From NCBI GenBank assembly GCA_052174495.1, contig JBQMRR010000015.1, positions 33,133 to 97,132 of the forward strand: a stretch of DNA of 64,000 bases, given 5' to 3'. The notes beneath the pieces were generated by a model. That model did no database searches. It was not told the DNA's origin and saw only the letters and a list, made by a program, of their open reading frames with translations. Positions 1-10,232 of this stretch are shown in pieces. The translations under genes and the position numbers were made by a program. This DNA comes from Arsenophonus sp052174495. Lineage in GTDB: Bacteria; Pseudomonadota; Gammaproteobacteria; Enterobacterales; Enterobacteriaceae. Each line of letters opens with the position of its first letter. Position 1 is the stretch's first letter.

Positions 1-59
1 CACGAAGTATTAGGCTGAATATAACTTAATTTACAATACATAATATTTTTAATAACTAT

Positions 60-175
60 AGGATGACTTACATCGATATATTTGACTATGCAATCAGAAA
101 TACCTCAATCAGTATTGTATATCAATATATTATTACAGTTTATAAAAGATTGGTTTAAAATTAAATCTAAATTAT
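60..175 (+). mobile_element. IS481-family 3' end remnant
   Basis: This stretch resembles the 3' end of the IS481-like copy near 15.83-15.95 kb: both share a core reading CAATCAGNAATNNCTCAATCAGTATTG followed by a TTACAGTTTAT...AAATTATTT tail. No coding frame survives. The first 388 bases otherwise hold no gene that I recognise. The identification rests on similarity to other copies in this window. Confidence 0.5.
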
Positions 176-388
176 TTAATAATATACTAGCTTTTAGCAT
201 GTAACACCTAAAAACCTTAAAATTATGAATAATTAATAGAAAATAGATACAGAATAAACTAAGATAATAGAAAATATTGTTGAATCAAAATAACTTGAAA
301 TTTTAGGCTTTTTTAAAATAGATAATTTCTATCAGTCCATTAATTGTTAATAAGGACCCTCAACTAAAAATTGCTGAGTAGCTAAATA

Positions 389-955
389 TTATTTCATTCG
401 AGAAACATATTCACCGGAGCGGGTATCAACTTTAATTACCTCGCCAATTTGAATAAATAGCGGAACTTTTATCACCGCGCCAGTACTTAATGTTGCTGTT
501 TTTACACCAGCAACTGCGCTGCTCCCTTTTAAACCTGGATCGGTATAAACCACCGCTAATTCAACAAAATTCGGTAACGCGATGGAGATAGGCTGTCCAT
601 TCCATAATGTAACAATGCAATCAGTTTGATTAATTAACCATTTTGCATTATTACTGACTACTTTTTCATCAGCAGCTATTTGTTCAAAAGTCTTATTATT
701 CATAAAATGCCAAAATTTTTCATCATTGTATAGATAGGTTAAGTTTAGATCTATAACATCAGCATTTTCAATATAATCAGTTGATTTAAATGTTTTTTCT
801 AATAATTTATTAGAAATTAAATTACGAATCCGTACACGAGCAAATGCTTGCCCTTTACCTGGTTTGATAAATTCGCTTTCAAGAATTTCACAAGGCACGC
901 CATCTAATATGATTTTAAGACCTGAGCGAAATTCATTGATATTATATGTACTCAT
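389..955 (-). CDS. efp: Elongation factor P
   Basis: EF-P binds the ribosome between the P and E sites and relieves stalling at polyproline stretches. The 188-residue product has the family's usual length and its KOW-like N-terminal domain and two OB domains. The loop lysine that is modified in enterobacteria is present at residue 34 (PGKGQAF). The C-terminal signature around TDPGLKGSSAVAG and the ending GEYVSRMK are also typical. The start gives MSTYNINEF, which aligns with E. coli EF-P, although the ribosome binding site is weak (AGAGAA). It is divergent from the dead epmB gene, with a 42-base gap between the two starts, as in E. coli. EpmB normally makes the beta-lysine attached to Lys34, so this EF-P may be unmodified or modified otherwise. 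Confidence 0.97.
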   Translation of the reverse strand: MSTYNINEFRSGLKIILDGVPCEILESEFIKPGKGQAFARVRIRNLISNKLLEKTFKSTDYIENADVIDLNLTYLYNDEKFWHFMNNKTFEQIAADEKVVSNNAKWLINQTDCIVTLWNGQPISIALPNFVELAVVYTDPGLKGSSAVAGVKTATLSTGAVIKVPLFIQIGEVIKVDTRSGEYVSRMK

Positions 956-997
956 AGAAATTCTCTGATATTTTTAATAAAAATAGCATAATCAAAA

Positions 998-2008
998 ATG
1001 TTTAATATTATAACTCAAAAAATCCATTCCAGAGAAGTCTGGCTACAACAACTTGCAGAATCTGTCACTGATCCTAACGAATTGCTACAATTACTGGCGC
1101 TAAAAATAATCCGGAATTGCGTGCTAGAAGTGCTCCTCGTGCTTTATTTCCACTACGCGTACCCCCCTTTTTTTTAAAAAATATGTATTGATTGTACAAA
1201 TGATCCCATTTTATGGCAAGTCATTACCGTGAAATCTAAATTTAATCTTACACCAACATTTTAACTGACCCACTAAACGAAGAAAATAATCCAATTCCTT
1301 GGCTATTGCATAAATAGCAGAATCAAGTCCTACTATTAGTGAAAGAGGATTGTGCTGTTAATTGTCGCTATTGGTTTCGGTATCACTTTCTGTATGAAGA
1401 AAACAAAGGCAATAAACAAAACCGGTAGACTGCGTTAAATTATATTCAACGGCATATTGAACTTAATGAAGTTATTTTCAGACGGCGATCTTTTGATGAT
1501 AAAAGATCATGAGTTAGATTGGTTAATTTTACAGTGGAAGGTATCAATCATATCAAGCGGATTAGGATTCATAACCAATTACCAGTGGTTATTCCTGGTC
1601 GCATTACCACAACACTTCTCCAACACTTCAATATTTCTCAACTACAGATTATTATGGTGAGTCATATAAACCATCCAAATGAAATTAACAGCGAGTTTGG
1701 TTGCATAATAAAACAGTTAAAAAAGGTAAGTGTGTTACCTGATTAAAATCAAAGTGTGCTTTTGCGCAATATTAATAGTAATGCTAGCTATTTAGCTAAA
1801 TTAAGTAATAAACTTTTTGAAAATGAAATAATACCTTATTATTTACATTATTAGATAAAGTTCAGGGTTCTGCCCATTTTATGGTAATAAATGATGATAA
1901 GGGTCGCATTGCAATGAAAGAACTTCTTAGCAATATCTCAGCTATCTGGTACCGAGATTAACTAGAGAAATAGTAGGAAAACTAAGTAAAATACCTATTG
2001 ATTTGTAA
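998..2008 (+). pseudogene. epmB: EF-P-(R)-beta-lysine pathway: lysine 2,3-aminomutase EpmB, decayed
   Basis: EpmB is a radical-SAM enzyme that converts L-lysine to (R)-beta-lysine for EF-P modification. The start reads MFNIITQKIHSREVWLQQLA, matching the E. coli N-terminus. Later blocks appear in different frames: VKEDCAVNCRYWFRYHF, SDGDLLMIKDHELDWL, INHIKRIRIHNQLPVVIPGRIT and LTREIVGKLSKIPIDL followed by a stop. Several frameshifts and internal stops separate them. In the radical-SAM CxxxCxxC motif the third cysteine codon has become TGG (CAVNCRYW), and the SGGDP motif reads SDGDL, so the active site is lost as well as the frame. Position and orientation relative to efp match the E. coli efp-epmB pair. 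Confidence 0.93.
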
Positions 2009-2691
2009 TTAAAATAACAAGTTAACTTTATATGATTTAGGATAATGCTTAGTATGCATTAGGAGCACTTATAAACTTCTCTAAGTATTTTACTATTACT
2101 AGAAATAAAACTCAAAACATAACGTTTCTATCAGGTTTATTGCTACTGTAATAACATTTTCTCCAATCTCAGTAGTTATGTAAATTATTTTTTACGATAT
2201 GTAGTGAACTAGACTCATTATTTACGCTATTTAATTAATTACTTTAGATGTTGGTAACTGATCCTGAATGCTGATATTTACTTCTAGACTGGAGATTAAC
2301 AAAACGAATTTTCGTCTGTAGTAGTAATTTATTGGTTATTAAACGGAAAGCTAATATGATCAGTGTGGCACAAAGCAATACTTTAATTCACATAGTGTTC
2401 CTCATTTATTTTGTCTATATATTAATATAAGTACGCTCTTACATTCCTGATTTTTTTTGCTTAATTAAGTTTAATATCGATAACAAGATGATATCTAACT
2501 AAATAGTTTACCATCAACGTTCTATACTAGTTTGTTAAAAAAATTTTAGACTATTCTACTAAATATAAGCTCAGTTAAATTTATATAAAAAATTAAATTT
2601 TTATATAAAAAATTAAAACTTAAAACCAGTAATTAAATAATAGCAAAACCTCAATAAAATTAGATAGCAAGCAGATAAAAATTTGATAATA
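2009..2691. other. AT-rich intergenic sequence, no gene recognised
   Basis: In E. coli, yjeI and yjeJ lie between epmB and groEL. I see no trace of either here. Short AT-rich repeats such as TATAAAAAATTAAA occur near 2582-2620. Nothing coding is supportable. Confidence 0.5.
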
Positions 2692-2725
2692 AAAACCCTA
2701 AGTCAAAAGTTAAACTCAGGGTTTT
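2692..2725 (-). terminator. Rho-independent terminator of groEL
   Basis: AAAACCCT at 2692-2699 pairs with AGGGTTTT at 2718-2725, and the stem extends by two more pairs past one mismatch. On the minus strand the hairpin is followed by a T-rich run. It lies about 35 bases beyond the groEL stop codon. Confidence 0.7.
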
Positions 2726-2759
2726 CGTGATAAGGGGGAAATGTTAGGATTTTAATCCA

Positions 2760-4388
2760 TTACATCATACCACTCATACCAGGAGGAGTACCTAGATCAG
2801 CTTTATCTTCTTTTGGTAAATCAGTTATCATAGCTTCAGTTGTGATCATAAGGCCGGCGATTGAAGCAGCAAATTGTAAAGCAGAACGAGTAACCTTAGT
2901 TGGATCTAGAATACCCATTTCAAGCATGTCGCCATACTCTTCAGTTAAAGCGTTATAACCATAGTTGTCTTTACCCTGCTTAACATTATTAACAACTACA
3001 GCAGATTCTTCCCCTGCATTTTCAACGATTTGACGCATTGGTGATTCCATCGCACGTAGTGCGATACGAATGCCAACGGTTTGATCTTCATTATCACCTT
3101 TCAACTTGTCTAAAGCAGTTGCAACACGAACCAGGGCAATACCACCACCAGCAACAATGCCTTCCTCTACGGCTGCACGAGTTGCATGCAACGCATCATC
3201 AACACGAGTACGTTTCTCTTTCATTTCAACTTCAGTCGCAGCACCAACTTTAATTACTGCAACACCACCTGCTAACTTAGCGATACGCTCTTGCAATTTT
3301 TCACGATCATAATCTGATGTTGCTTCATCGCGCTGTTGCTTAATTTGTTCGATGCGACCTTTAATCGTCTCTTTTATACCGATACCGTTAATAATTGTAG
3401 TGATATCTTTGTTAATGACGATGCGCTTTGCTTGACCTAAATGTTCTATCGCTGCTTTCTCTAACTCCATACCAATTTCTTCAGAGATGACAGTACCATT
3501 GGTCAGAATAGCAATATCCTGTAACATCGCTTTACGGCGGTCACCAAAACCTGGTGCTTTTACTGCAGCAACTTTTACGATACCACGTAGATTATTGACT
3601 ACCAATGTTGCTAGTGCTTCACCTTCAACATCTTCAGCAATAATCAACAACGGTTTACCTGCTTTAGCTACACTTTCTAACAAAGGTAATAATTCACGAA
3701 TATTAGAAATTTTCTTATCTACTAACAGGATATAGGGATTTTCTAATTCAGCAGAACCAGTATCAGGTTTATTGATAAAGTAAGGAGATAAATAACCGCG
3801 ATCAAACTGCATACCTTCAACAACATCTAGGTCATCTTCTAAGCCTGAACCTTCTTCAACGGTAATAACGCCTTCTTTACCGACTTTTTTCATTGCCTTA
3901 GCAATTAATTCACCAACTGTTTTATCTGAATTAGCAGAAATTGTACCGACCTGTTCAATTTTTTCATTATTATCACAAGTCTCAGATAATTTTTCTAGTT
4001 CTTTAACTGCAGCAGAAACTGCTTTATCAATACCGCGTTTTAAATCCATTGGATTCATTCCAGCAGCAACTGCTTTTAAACCTTCACTAACAATTGATTG
4101 AGCGAGTACTGTTGCTGTTGTTGTGCCATCACCTGCTGCATCATTTGCCTTAGATGCAACTTCTTTTAACATTTGAGCACCCATATTTTCGAATTTATCT
4201 TCTAATTCAATTTCGCGCGCAACAGATACACCATCTTTAGTAATAGAAGGTGAGCCAAAAGATTTATCTAGAACTACATTCCGCCCTTTCGGCCCTAAAG
4301 TAACTTTAACTGCATCAGCAAGAATGTTCACTCCACGGAGCATTTTAGTACGTGCATCACTACCAAATTTTACGTCTTTAGCTGCCAT
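2760..4388 (-). CDS. groEL: Chaperonin GroEL (Hsp60)
   Basis: GroEL is the double-ring ATP-dependent chaperonin working with the GroES lid. The start gives MAAKDVKFG, preceded at a good distance by AAGGAA; an upstream in-frame ATG nine codons earlier is not needed. The ATP-binding segment GDGTTTATVL is intact, and the equatorial, intermediate and apical regions read through without interruption. The protein is 542 residues against 548 in E. coli because the C-terminal tail is short: it ends PPGMSGMM and lacks the usual run of GGM repeats. It follows groES by 48 bases and shares its heat-shock promoter. GroEL is commonly kept and highly expressed in insect endosymbionts, where it is thought to buffer destabilised proteins. 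Confidence 0.98.
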   Translation of the reverse strand: MAAKDVKFGSDARTKMLRGVNILADAVKVTLGPKGRNVVLDKSFGSPSITKDGVSVAREIELEDKFENMGAQMLKEVASKANDAAGDGTTTATVLAQSIVSEGLKAVAAGMNPMDLKRGIDKAVSAAVKELEKLSETCDNNEKIEQVGTISANSDKTVGELIAKAMKKVGKEGVITVEEGSGLEDDLDVVEGMQFDRGYLSPYFINKPDTGSAELENPYILLVDKKISNIRELLPLLESVAKAGKPLLIIAEDVEGEALATLVVNNLRGIVKVAAVKAPGFGDRRKAMLQDIAILTNGTVISEEIGMELEKAAIEHLGQAKRIVINKDITTIINGIGIKETIKGRIEQIKQQRDEATSDYDREKLQERIAKLAGGVAVIKVGAATEVEMKEKRTRVDDALHATRAAVEEGIVAGGGIALVRVATALDKLKGDNEDQTVGIRIALRAMESPMRQIVENAGEESAVVVNNVKQGKDNYGYNALTEEYGDMLEMGILDPTKVTRSALQFAASIAGLMITTEAMITDLPKEDKADLGTPPGMSGMM

Positions 4389-4436
4389 ATTATTCTTTCC
4401 TTTAAATTCTTTCATTAAGAAAATCTAAGCGAAAAA

Positions 4437-4730
4437 TTATTTTTCAACAATTGCCAGAATATCGCTTTCTGACATAATCAATACTTCTTCGTTATCAATC
4501 TTTTCTGTTTTTACACTGTAGCTGTCGTTAAAGATAACAGTATTGCCAACTTTCACATCTAATGGTTTATTTTCACCGTTTTCTAATATACGACCGTTAC
4601 CAACAGCTAATACTTTTCCTCGAGTTGATTTACTAGCAGCGGAGCCCGTCAGAACAATGCCACCAGCAGATTTAGCTTCAGCTTCTTCGCGCTTGATGAT
4701 AACTCGATCATGCAATGGACGAATTTTCAT
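4437..4730 (-). CDS. groES: Co-chaperonin GroES (Hsp10)
   Basis: The product is 97 residues, the exact family length, and starts MKIRPLHDRVIIKR. The mobile loop that docks on GroEL is present (SAGGIVLTGSAASKSTRG, residues about 21-38). The C-terminus reads ESDILAIVEK. The start is supported by an AGGAG ribosome binding site. It is the first gene of a two-gene groESL operon driven by the sigma-32 promoter about 90 bases upstream. Confidence 0.98.
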   Translation of the reverse strand: MKIRPLHDRVIIKREEAEAKSAGGIVLTGSAASKSTRGKVLAVGNGRILENGENKPLDVKVGNTVIFNDSYSVKTEKIDNEEVLIMSESDILAIVEK

Positions 4731-4820
4731 TAATAGATCTCCTATAAATAAAATTCATATAAAAAGTAAATAAGAATGATACTAGTATGATTTTCTAAAA
4801 CCAGTACCCTGTTTAAGGAC

Positions 4821-4847
4821 ATGGGGCCAATAAAAATTAGTTTCAAG
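4821..4847 (-). promoter_or_regulatory. Sigma-32 heat-shock promoter of groESL
   Basis: On the minus strand CTTGAAA (4841-4847) is followed after 14 bases by CCCCAT (4821-4826), and the -35 element is preceded by CCCC. This matches the E. coli sigma-32 consensus CTTGAAA-N13-15-CCCCAT and the known groE promoter layout. It sits in decayed surroundings, so its preservation suggests selection. Confidence 0.9.
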
Positions 4848-4859
4848 GGGGTATCAAAA

Positions 4860-5816
4860 AAATTTTTTCATTTTTTCTTTTTACTTAAGAAAAAATTGTT
4901 AGCATTTTTATATCATCAAGATCTTTTTTATAAAATTTTTCTTCATTTTAATAAATAATTGATAAAAAATCAGATTTTCTATAAAATAGGAATTCTTCTT
5001 CAATAATGTGTACCGTTTTAAGGAACGGTTAGAATTATTGTTATCGGGCTACACCATCTGGTTCTCTCTGGGAGAGTAAAAATAAATATGTAGCATAATT
5101 TTCATGACTATTATTTTTTGGATTGAAAAATAGTAAAATAATAAACCTAAAAAATCAGTAAAAAGCCAGTAAGATTAATAAAATACTTGCAATCACTAAA
5201 ACCACATTCTTAATTATTTCCTCATCTGGATTTTCCAAATTTATCTAATTTTACGTATTAATACTAAGTTAATAATGCATTGATTTTTTTACAAAAAATT
5301 TTAAAGCATGAAGTTAAAACGACTACTAATTAGAGTAGTTAGTACAATTATGTTCTCAGCAACTCTAACAAAGTAACTGTTTCGATATAAATTAAGAGGC
5401 ATAAAAGTATGATTGGAAATCAACGTATATAATTTTTCTAATTATTTGCTAATAAAACGATACGTTATTAATTTATCTAGATAAATTGTTTAAAAAATGA
5501 ATATCACAATATTTGTTTTATAAGCTGATAATACCTATATGATATATTTATTGTACATTATAAATGATAAAAAATTTTAATGTTTTTAATAAAATATGTG
5601 AATGTGATCATATAAATAATACTTAATTACTAAGATGCAAATATAGTATTCTATATTTATGACAGTGCTAGTATTTTAGCATAAAAATATCAGAATTATA
5701 ATTAAAATCTTAGTTATTAACTTTAAATTATATATTAAAAATAATCTATTTATACTATCTGCATTGCAGATATTCAGTTAATAAATTTCTATTTAATTTT
5801 AAGAAGGTTTGTATGC
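4860..5816. other. AT-rich stretch, no gene recognised
   Basis: In E. coli fxsA lies near groES and between it and aspA. I could not recover any fxsA reading here. The sequence is AT-rich with many stops in all frames and appears to be eroded past recognition. Confidence 0.4.
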
Positions 5817-7308
5817 TTTGAAATTATCTATTCTGAAGAAAGAGATATTATGTAAACATGATATAGCTATTAAAGCCTATTATGGTATTAGTACATTAAT
5901 AGGTATGATCGAGAATTTTTCTAAATAGAAACTAATCTAATAATTATGTACATAAAATTTATTTATGAAATAGTAATGCTAAAAATCAGCAGCAATGCCA
6001 AATAAAGAATTAAAACTTTTCCTAAAAATAAGTAGATGCAATTATTAATGTCTATAACGAAATTTTAAATAAAGTCAAGTATATAGATCAATTTCCTATT
6101 GACGTTTTTCAATGGGAAAGACCTGGTACAAATCTTAAATTAAGAATACTAACTAAGTCCTGGTTCCATTAGTTTTTAATTAATAAATATAAAAAATGAA
6201 TATAAATATTTAGATCTTAATGAGCACTTAAATAAAAGTCAATCAACTAATGATTAACCATCTTACTAGATCGAATTACGATTTACAATTCTATTGCTAA
6301 CCTGATTAGATTAATTCTTCTTCTTTGAAGAATAATTTTAAATAAAAGCCAACTAATTAAAGATTTTTTTAAAAAAGATCGCACTCAATTTGCAAAATTG
6401 GGTTCCTTTTATAGGAACAGAAGAATTTTATTTATTTATCACTTCATTAAAGAAAAAATAAAAAATATACCGTGATAATAAATTATCATTAGCAGTTAAT
6501 CTTGGTATAACCGCAATAGGGGCCAACCTCACTCAGAATTAATGCTACTTACCGGTTATCAAGAATTGGTGGTAAAATTGACTAAAGTAATGTAATTTTT
6601 CCTATTCTAGAAGAAGGAGATTTAGTTGAAGTAACTTCTGATTATGGTACTTATATTACTATATAAGTGAAATTAAAACGCTTATTCGTTCAAGCTATCA
6701 AAATCTGTAATGATCTTCATTTGCTCTCTTTCTAGCTTTCGCTAGTTTAAAAAAAAATTAATCTACCCATAGATTATAAAAAGTAGGGTCATCTATTTTA
6801 TCTGATAGACTTAATCCTATTATTAATAAAGTTATTAAGTTATTAATAAAGTATGCCTAAAAATTATCGGAAATTATACTTTTGTTACCATCACGATGGA
6901 AACAGGACAATTGTAATTGAATGTGAGATAGAGTAAGTAATTAGTCAATTAATTTTAGATCTAGGTTATTAACGAATAATTTTATTGCAATTTATTAAAA
7001 AATATATTAAAAGTCTTTTTCTCAATAAAGAGAAAAACGAGAAATATGTTTTTAATTAGAGATTAGCATTATTATTTATCTTAACATTTATCGGTCGTTA
7101 TAATGGTGATATTTTTGGTAAAATATGTATTGAAATAGGTAAAAATATTAGAGAACTAGTAGTTAGAGGGAGGTTTATTGATAGAAGATAAATTAGAGGA
7201 TATTCTTTATCTGCTGAAAATCTAAAAAATCTTCAATACAAATCAAAATGCTTTGATGATTATATTAAGATATTAACTCTTATTTTCTCAGAAATAGATG
7301 GTTTTTAA
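5817..7308 (+). pseudogene. aspA: Aspartate ammonia-lyase (aspartase), decayed
   Basis: AspA converts L-aspartate to fumarate and ammonia. Blocks that align in order with E. coli AspA are spread over all three frames: AYYGISTLIGMIENF, AAMPNKELK, DQFPIDVFQW, DRTQFAKL, NLGITAIGANLT, EEGDLVEVTSDYGTYI, CNDLHLLS, GRYNGDIFGKICIEIGKNIRE and LSAENLKNLQYKSKCFDDY. Many frameshifts and stops separate them, and the signature loop around GSSIMPAKVNP is not recoverable. It diverges from groES, as in E. coli, so this is the ancestral locus and not a transferred copy. Confidence 0.88.
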
Positions 7309-7374
7309 ATAATTCAGATTTATATATTAAATAATCTTTTATAGGTTATAAAATAACTTCAGTATCTACTGATT

Positions 7375-7411
7375 AGAGTATTCATAACTGTACAGCCAAA
7401 TATATCGATAT
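7375..7411 (-). mobile_element. IS481-family end remnant cut by an IS256 copy
   Basis: CTGTACAGCCAAATATATCGATAT is the reverse complement of the 3' end seen in the other IS481-like copies (for example near 59.71 kb and the window start). It stops exactly where the IS256 copy begins at 7412, suggesting the IS256 element landed in it. Confidence 0.45.
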
Positions 7412-8831
7412 GAGTTATTCTCATTTCTGAGATATGGGGTTTTGGAGATGCTAGTGTACTCTGATGATTATTTTTGAATGATTTCAACATCAGAGAGAAA
7501 ATATGCCATAAATGTCTACTTTACAGCTATCAGTGAAACCAGATGTTACCTGTGATCCCTTGCATAAATTTATTCGTAATTCTGACAGGAATATCTGATA
7601 GGCACCACTGTTGAGACAGTGCTCGAATCTATATTCTAATATCATGATTTAACAGTGTCATGATTTAACAGTGCATTTATTGATGGGTAGCCATATTGCC
7701 ATCTACAAGTGTCTTTGCCCAAAAACCATATAAACTATAGTATTATCGCGATGTTGAGATTAAAATATATAAGGTTTAAGAGGTTGTAGCAGCAACAACG
7801 AGGGGGGAATTTTTAAATAGCTCATTGCTACCGTTTTATCTGAAGCGTATAAAAGCGGCGAAAAGTTGTTATTATGCTTGGTAATTGTTACACATTTCCA
7901 CTGGTGATTTTTACGAAGCCTTAATCCGCTTGTCGATTAAAAGCGCATAATATATCTTATCAAGATATATTAGCAGATTAAAGCAGCAATATCTTTAAAA
8001 AGCATTGTCAATGATGCAACATGATTTAAGCGATCCCCATTACCTTTATTTCTGTGTCGATGATGACACAGACCGTTCTGTCAAGAAGCTGATTATCTTT
8101 ATATGCTGCCCATTATTAACATTACTGCATGGATGTTAAGGAGTTCATTTCAGTTAAATATGTCTATAGAGAGTCAGAGAAGTGAACTGGGTTTAATTTC
8201 TAATGCCCTAAAAGCAGATAGCTTAATCGTATTTACTAGAACTTAATTACAGGAGCCGATTCCTTTAGTTTTGCAATGCAATGGCCAAGATATTTACAGA
8301 CATCCAGCATAAATACTGTTAAGTGCATAAAATAATTAATGTTAGTTGGTTTCACTCTCAAAAGACATACAGCACCGAAAGTTAAATTTGTGATGCTAAA
8401 TTGTTTTGGTAGCATAGAGATTTGACGTCCCTAATAAATTCCTTAATATTTTGTTGACAAGGTTTTAACCCTATCCTGCTAGTGGTGATAGAAAAACTAA
8501 AAAAAATCGAGAAGAATTATTAGCATTCTATGCTTTTCTACCAGCCTAATTGAGCATCAAAATAAGAATAACCAATTTGATTAAAGTCAGCTTTCATAAG
8601 AAAGAAACTATGAAGCTTACGTGCGAAGCACTGTAGTTTGGAGAAAACAATCTTTCAAATGGTATTAAAATTGCTACAGTTTACTTAGAATAGTAGGAAC
8701 CGGATAAAAGGGGTTTTACATGCTTTATATTGATGGTAAATAAGATTTAATTTAAGAATAAAGAATAGATGTACAAAAGATTAGAGTAGAATCCATAGTC
8801 TAACCGTCATGCGCTGATTTGCTAATAAATT
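7412..8831 (+). mobile_element. IS256-family insertion sequence, degenerate copy
   Basis: This is a near full-length element of about 1.42 kb. It begins GAGTTATTCTCATTTCTGA and ends with a degenerate form of TTTACTAATAACTC, the inverted-repeat ends shared by the other copies here. Transposase fragments of the IS256 (mutator-like) family can be read: LPFYLKRIKAAKSCYY, HISTGDFYEALIRLSIKSA, ISRLKQQYL and DLSDPHYLYF, which align with the STGDF...ISRLK...DLSDKRYVYFW region of that family. Numerous stops and frameshifts make it inactive. Confidence 0.8.
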
Positions 8832-9110
8832 ACTTAAATCTCCGTAATTCTTATATTCTAGTGTAGTTTTATTGTTAAAATCCGCTATAATTGTTAATAT
8901 CCGCTATAAAAAAGATAACTTATAAAAGTGAGAAAACAATTAATATATTAATTAATAAATTCATAATTTATTTTTCAATTAAAAATAATAAAAACAGTAA
9001 CAATATTAATTTTTAATTTAAACAAAGATTTTATTATTATAAATATAACAATATCTAATAAGTAGAAAACTTTTAATCTTTAATATTAAATTTACACCTA
9101 TATCTTAACA

Positions 9111-9208
9111 AAGGTTATTGATAGAAATTTTCTATACTATATGAAGGATTTTTCGCAGAGTTTATCATGAGAAAGCAAGCAGCGATACAGATCAAAGAGA
9201 CTCCTTTC
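9111..9208 (+). repeat. Dispersed repeat, partner of 53503-53600
   Basis: The two stretches share GTTATTG(A/G)TA, then TATACTATATGAAGGATTTTTC, then AGCGATACAGATCAAAGAGACTC or close variants. A short frame MRKQAAIQIKETPF opens in this copy at about 9169. The family is unknown to me. In both places family B remains lie further downstream (9.7 and 54.1 kb), so the repeat may belong to one larger decayed element. Confidence 0.55.
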
Positions 9209-9724
9209 CGCACTTTGCAGCAATATAAAACTGCATCTCATTATTTAGCTCGCTTGACTATCTAAATAGATAGTCTCGATTCATACATTGAATCAACTCT
9301 CTTCATTTTATCCTACCCATATTATCACAATAAACATATTTCCCGCTGTGGAAATTTATTAGGTTCAGCGATTTTCATTGAAAAATCCTCAATTACAGAA
9401 AAACTTAATAATCTTATTAAAAGTCTCTGACGAAACTACATAACAAAAATAAATAGTTTAGTTATCTGCAATATATCTTGAATAGTTTAACTTTACAGAA
9501 TTCAGAATTCAGCGAAATAAACAGGCATTAATTTGAAAGCAGTGTTTAGATGGTATTACTGTTTTTTTGCTTCAGTGATGACAGCCAACTTAAATGTACT
9601 AAGTAGTATTTTTAAAGTCCACAAAAAATTTTCCTAAATCCTTTAAAAGGAAGTGTTATATACCACATAGGAAACCTAGAAAACATGAAGAGTAGGAGGA
9701 TAAAAGGAAAAAACGAATCTTGCT

Positions 9725-10200
9725 CTTAATAGCTTAAGATTTCCATGGCAATGTGAGAAATGAGATTCTTGAAGAATTTAATAAAAAGTAGATTAGTCAT
9801 TTTATTGAGCTGATCATCGATAAAAGTTTATTCTTTATCAGATGCAGCTAAAGAGTACGAAATCTTTTCTAGTTAACATGAAATTAGTTACCATTGTTTA
9901 ATAAAATTAAATAATCAGAAAGTTATTAATAAGAAATTTCAGATTCAAATTGAACAGTTATATCAGACGATTAAAAGGATAGATGAGTATTTTAGAAGGT
10001 ATAGAGTATTATTTATCGAATTATCTGCCTCGAGAAGATTGTTTAAAATCCCAATAATTAAAATTCAAACATGAATACAAAATCGCTCTACGAACAAATC
10101 AATAATATTTCCAATATTAGCCGTTTTCATGTAGTTTGCGTTAAAATCTAAAATAAAGCGGATATCAATTTGATTAAATAATTTTATGATTCTCATTTAA
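9725..10200. mobile_element. Remnant of unassigned repeat family B
   Basis: This section resembles 35380-35720: both have a segment like CTGAT(T/C)AT(T/C)GATAA(A/G)AGT, a block ending AGTTATATCA(G/A)(A/C)C(G/A)ATTAAA(A/G)GGATAG, and a TAAATTATCTG...GATTGTTTAAA(T/A)C section. No protein is recognisable. I use 'family B' for a repeat that also occurs at 20.5-22.3, 34.7-35.75, 37.0-38.9 and 54.1-55.2 kb. Confidence 0.45.
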
Positions 10201-10232
10201 ATCCGTAAGCATGTAGGATATTTTTATGAGTC

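Noticed and set aside
1457..1746. Two overlapping short open frames as separate genes
   Set aside because: They are frame-shifted pieces of epmB.
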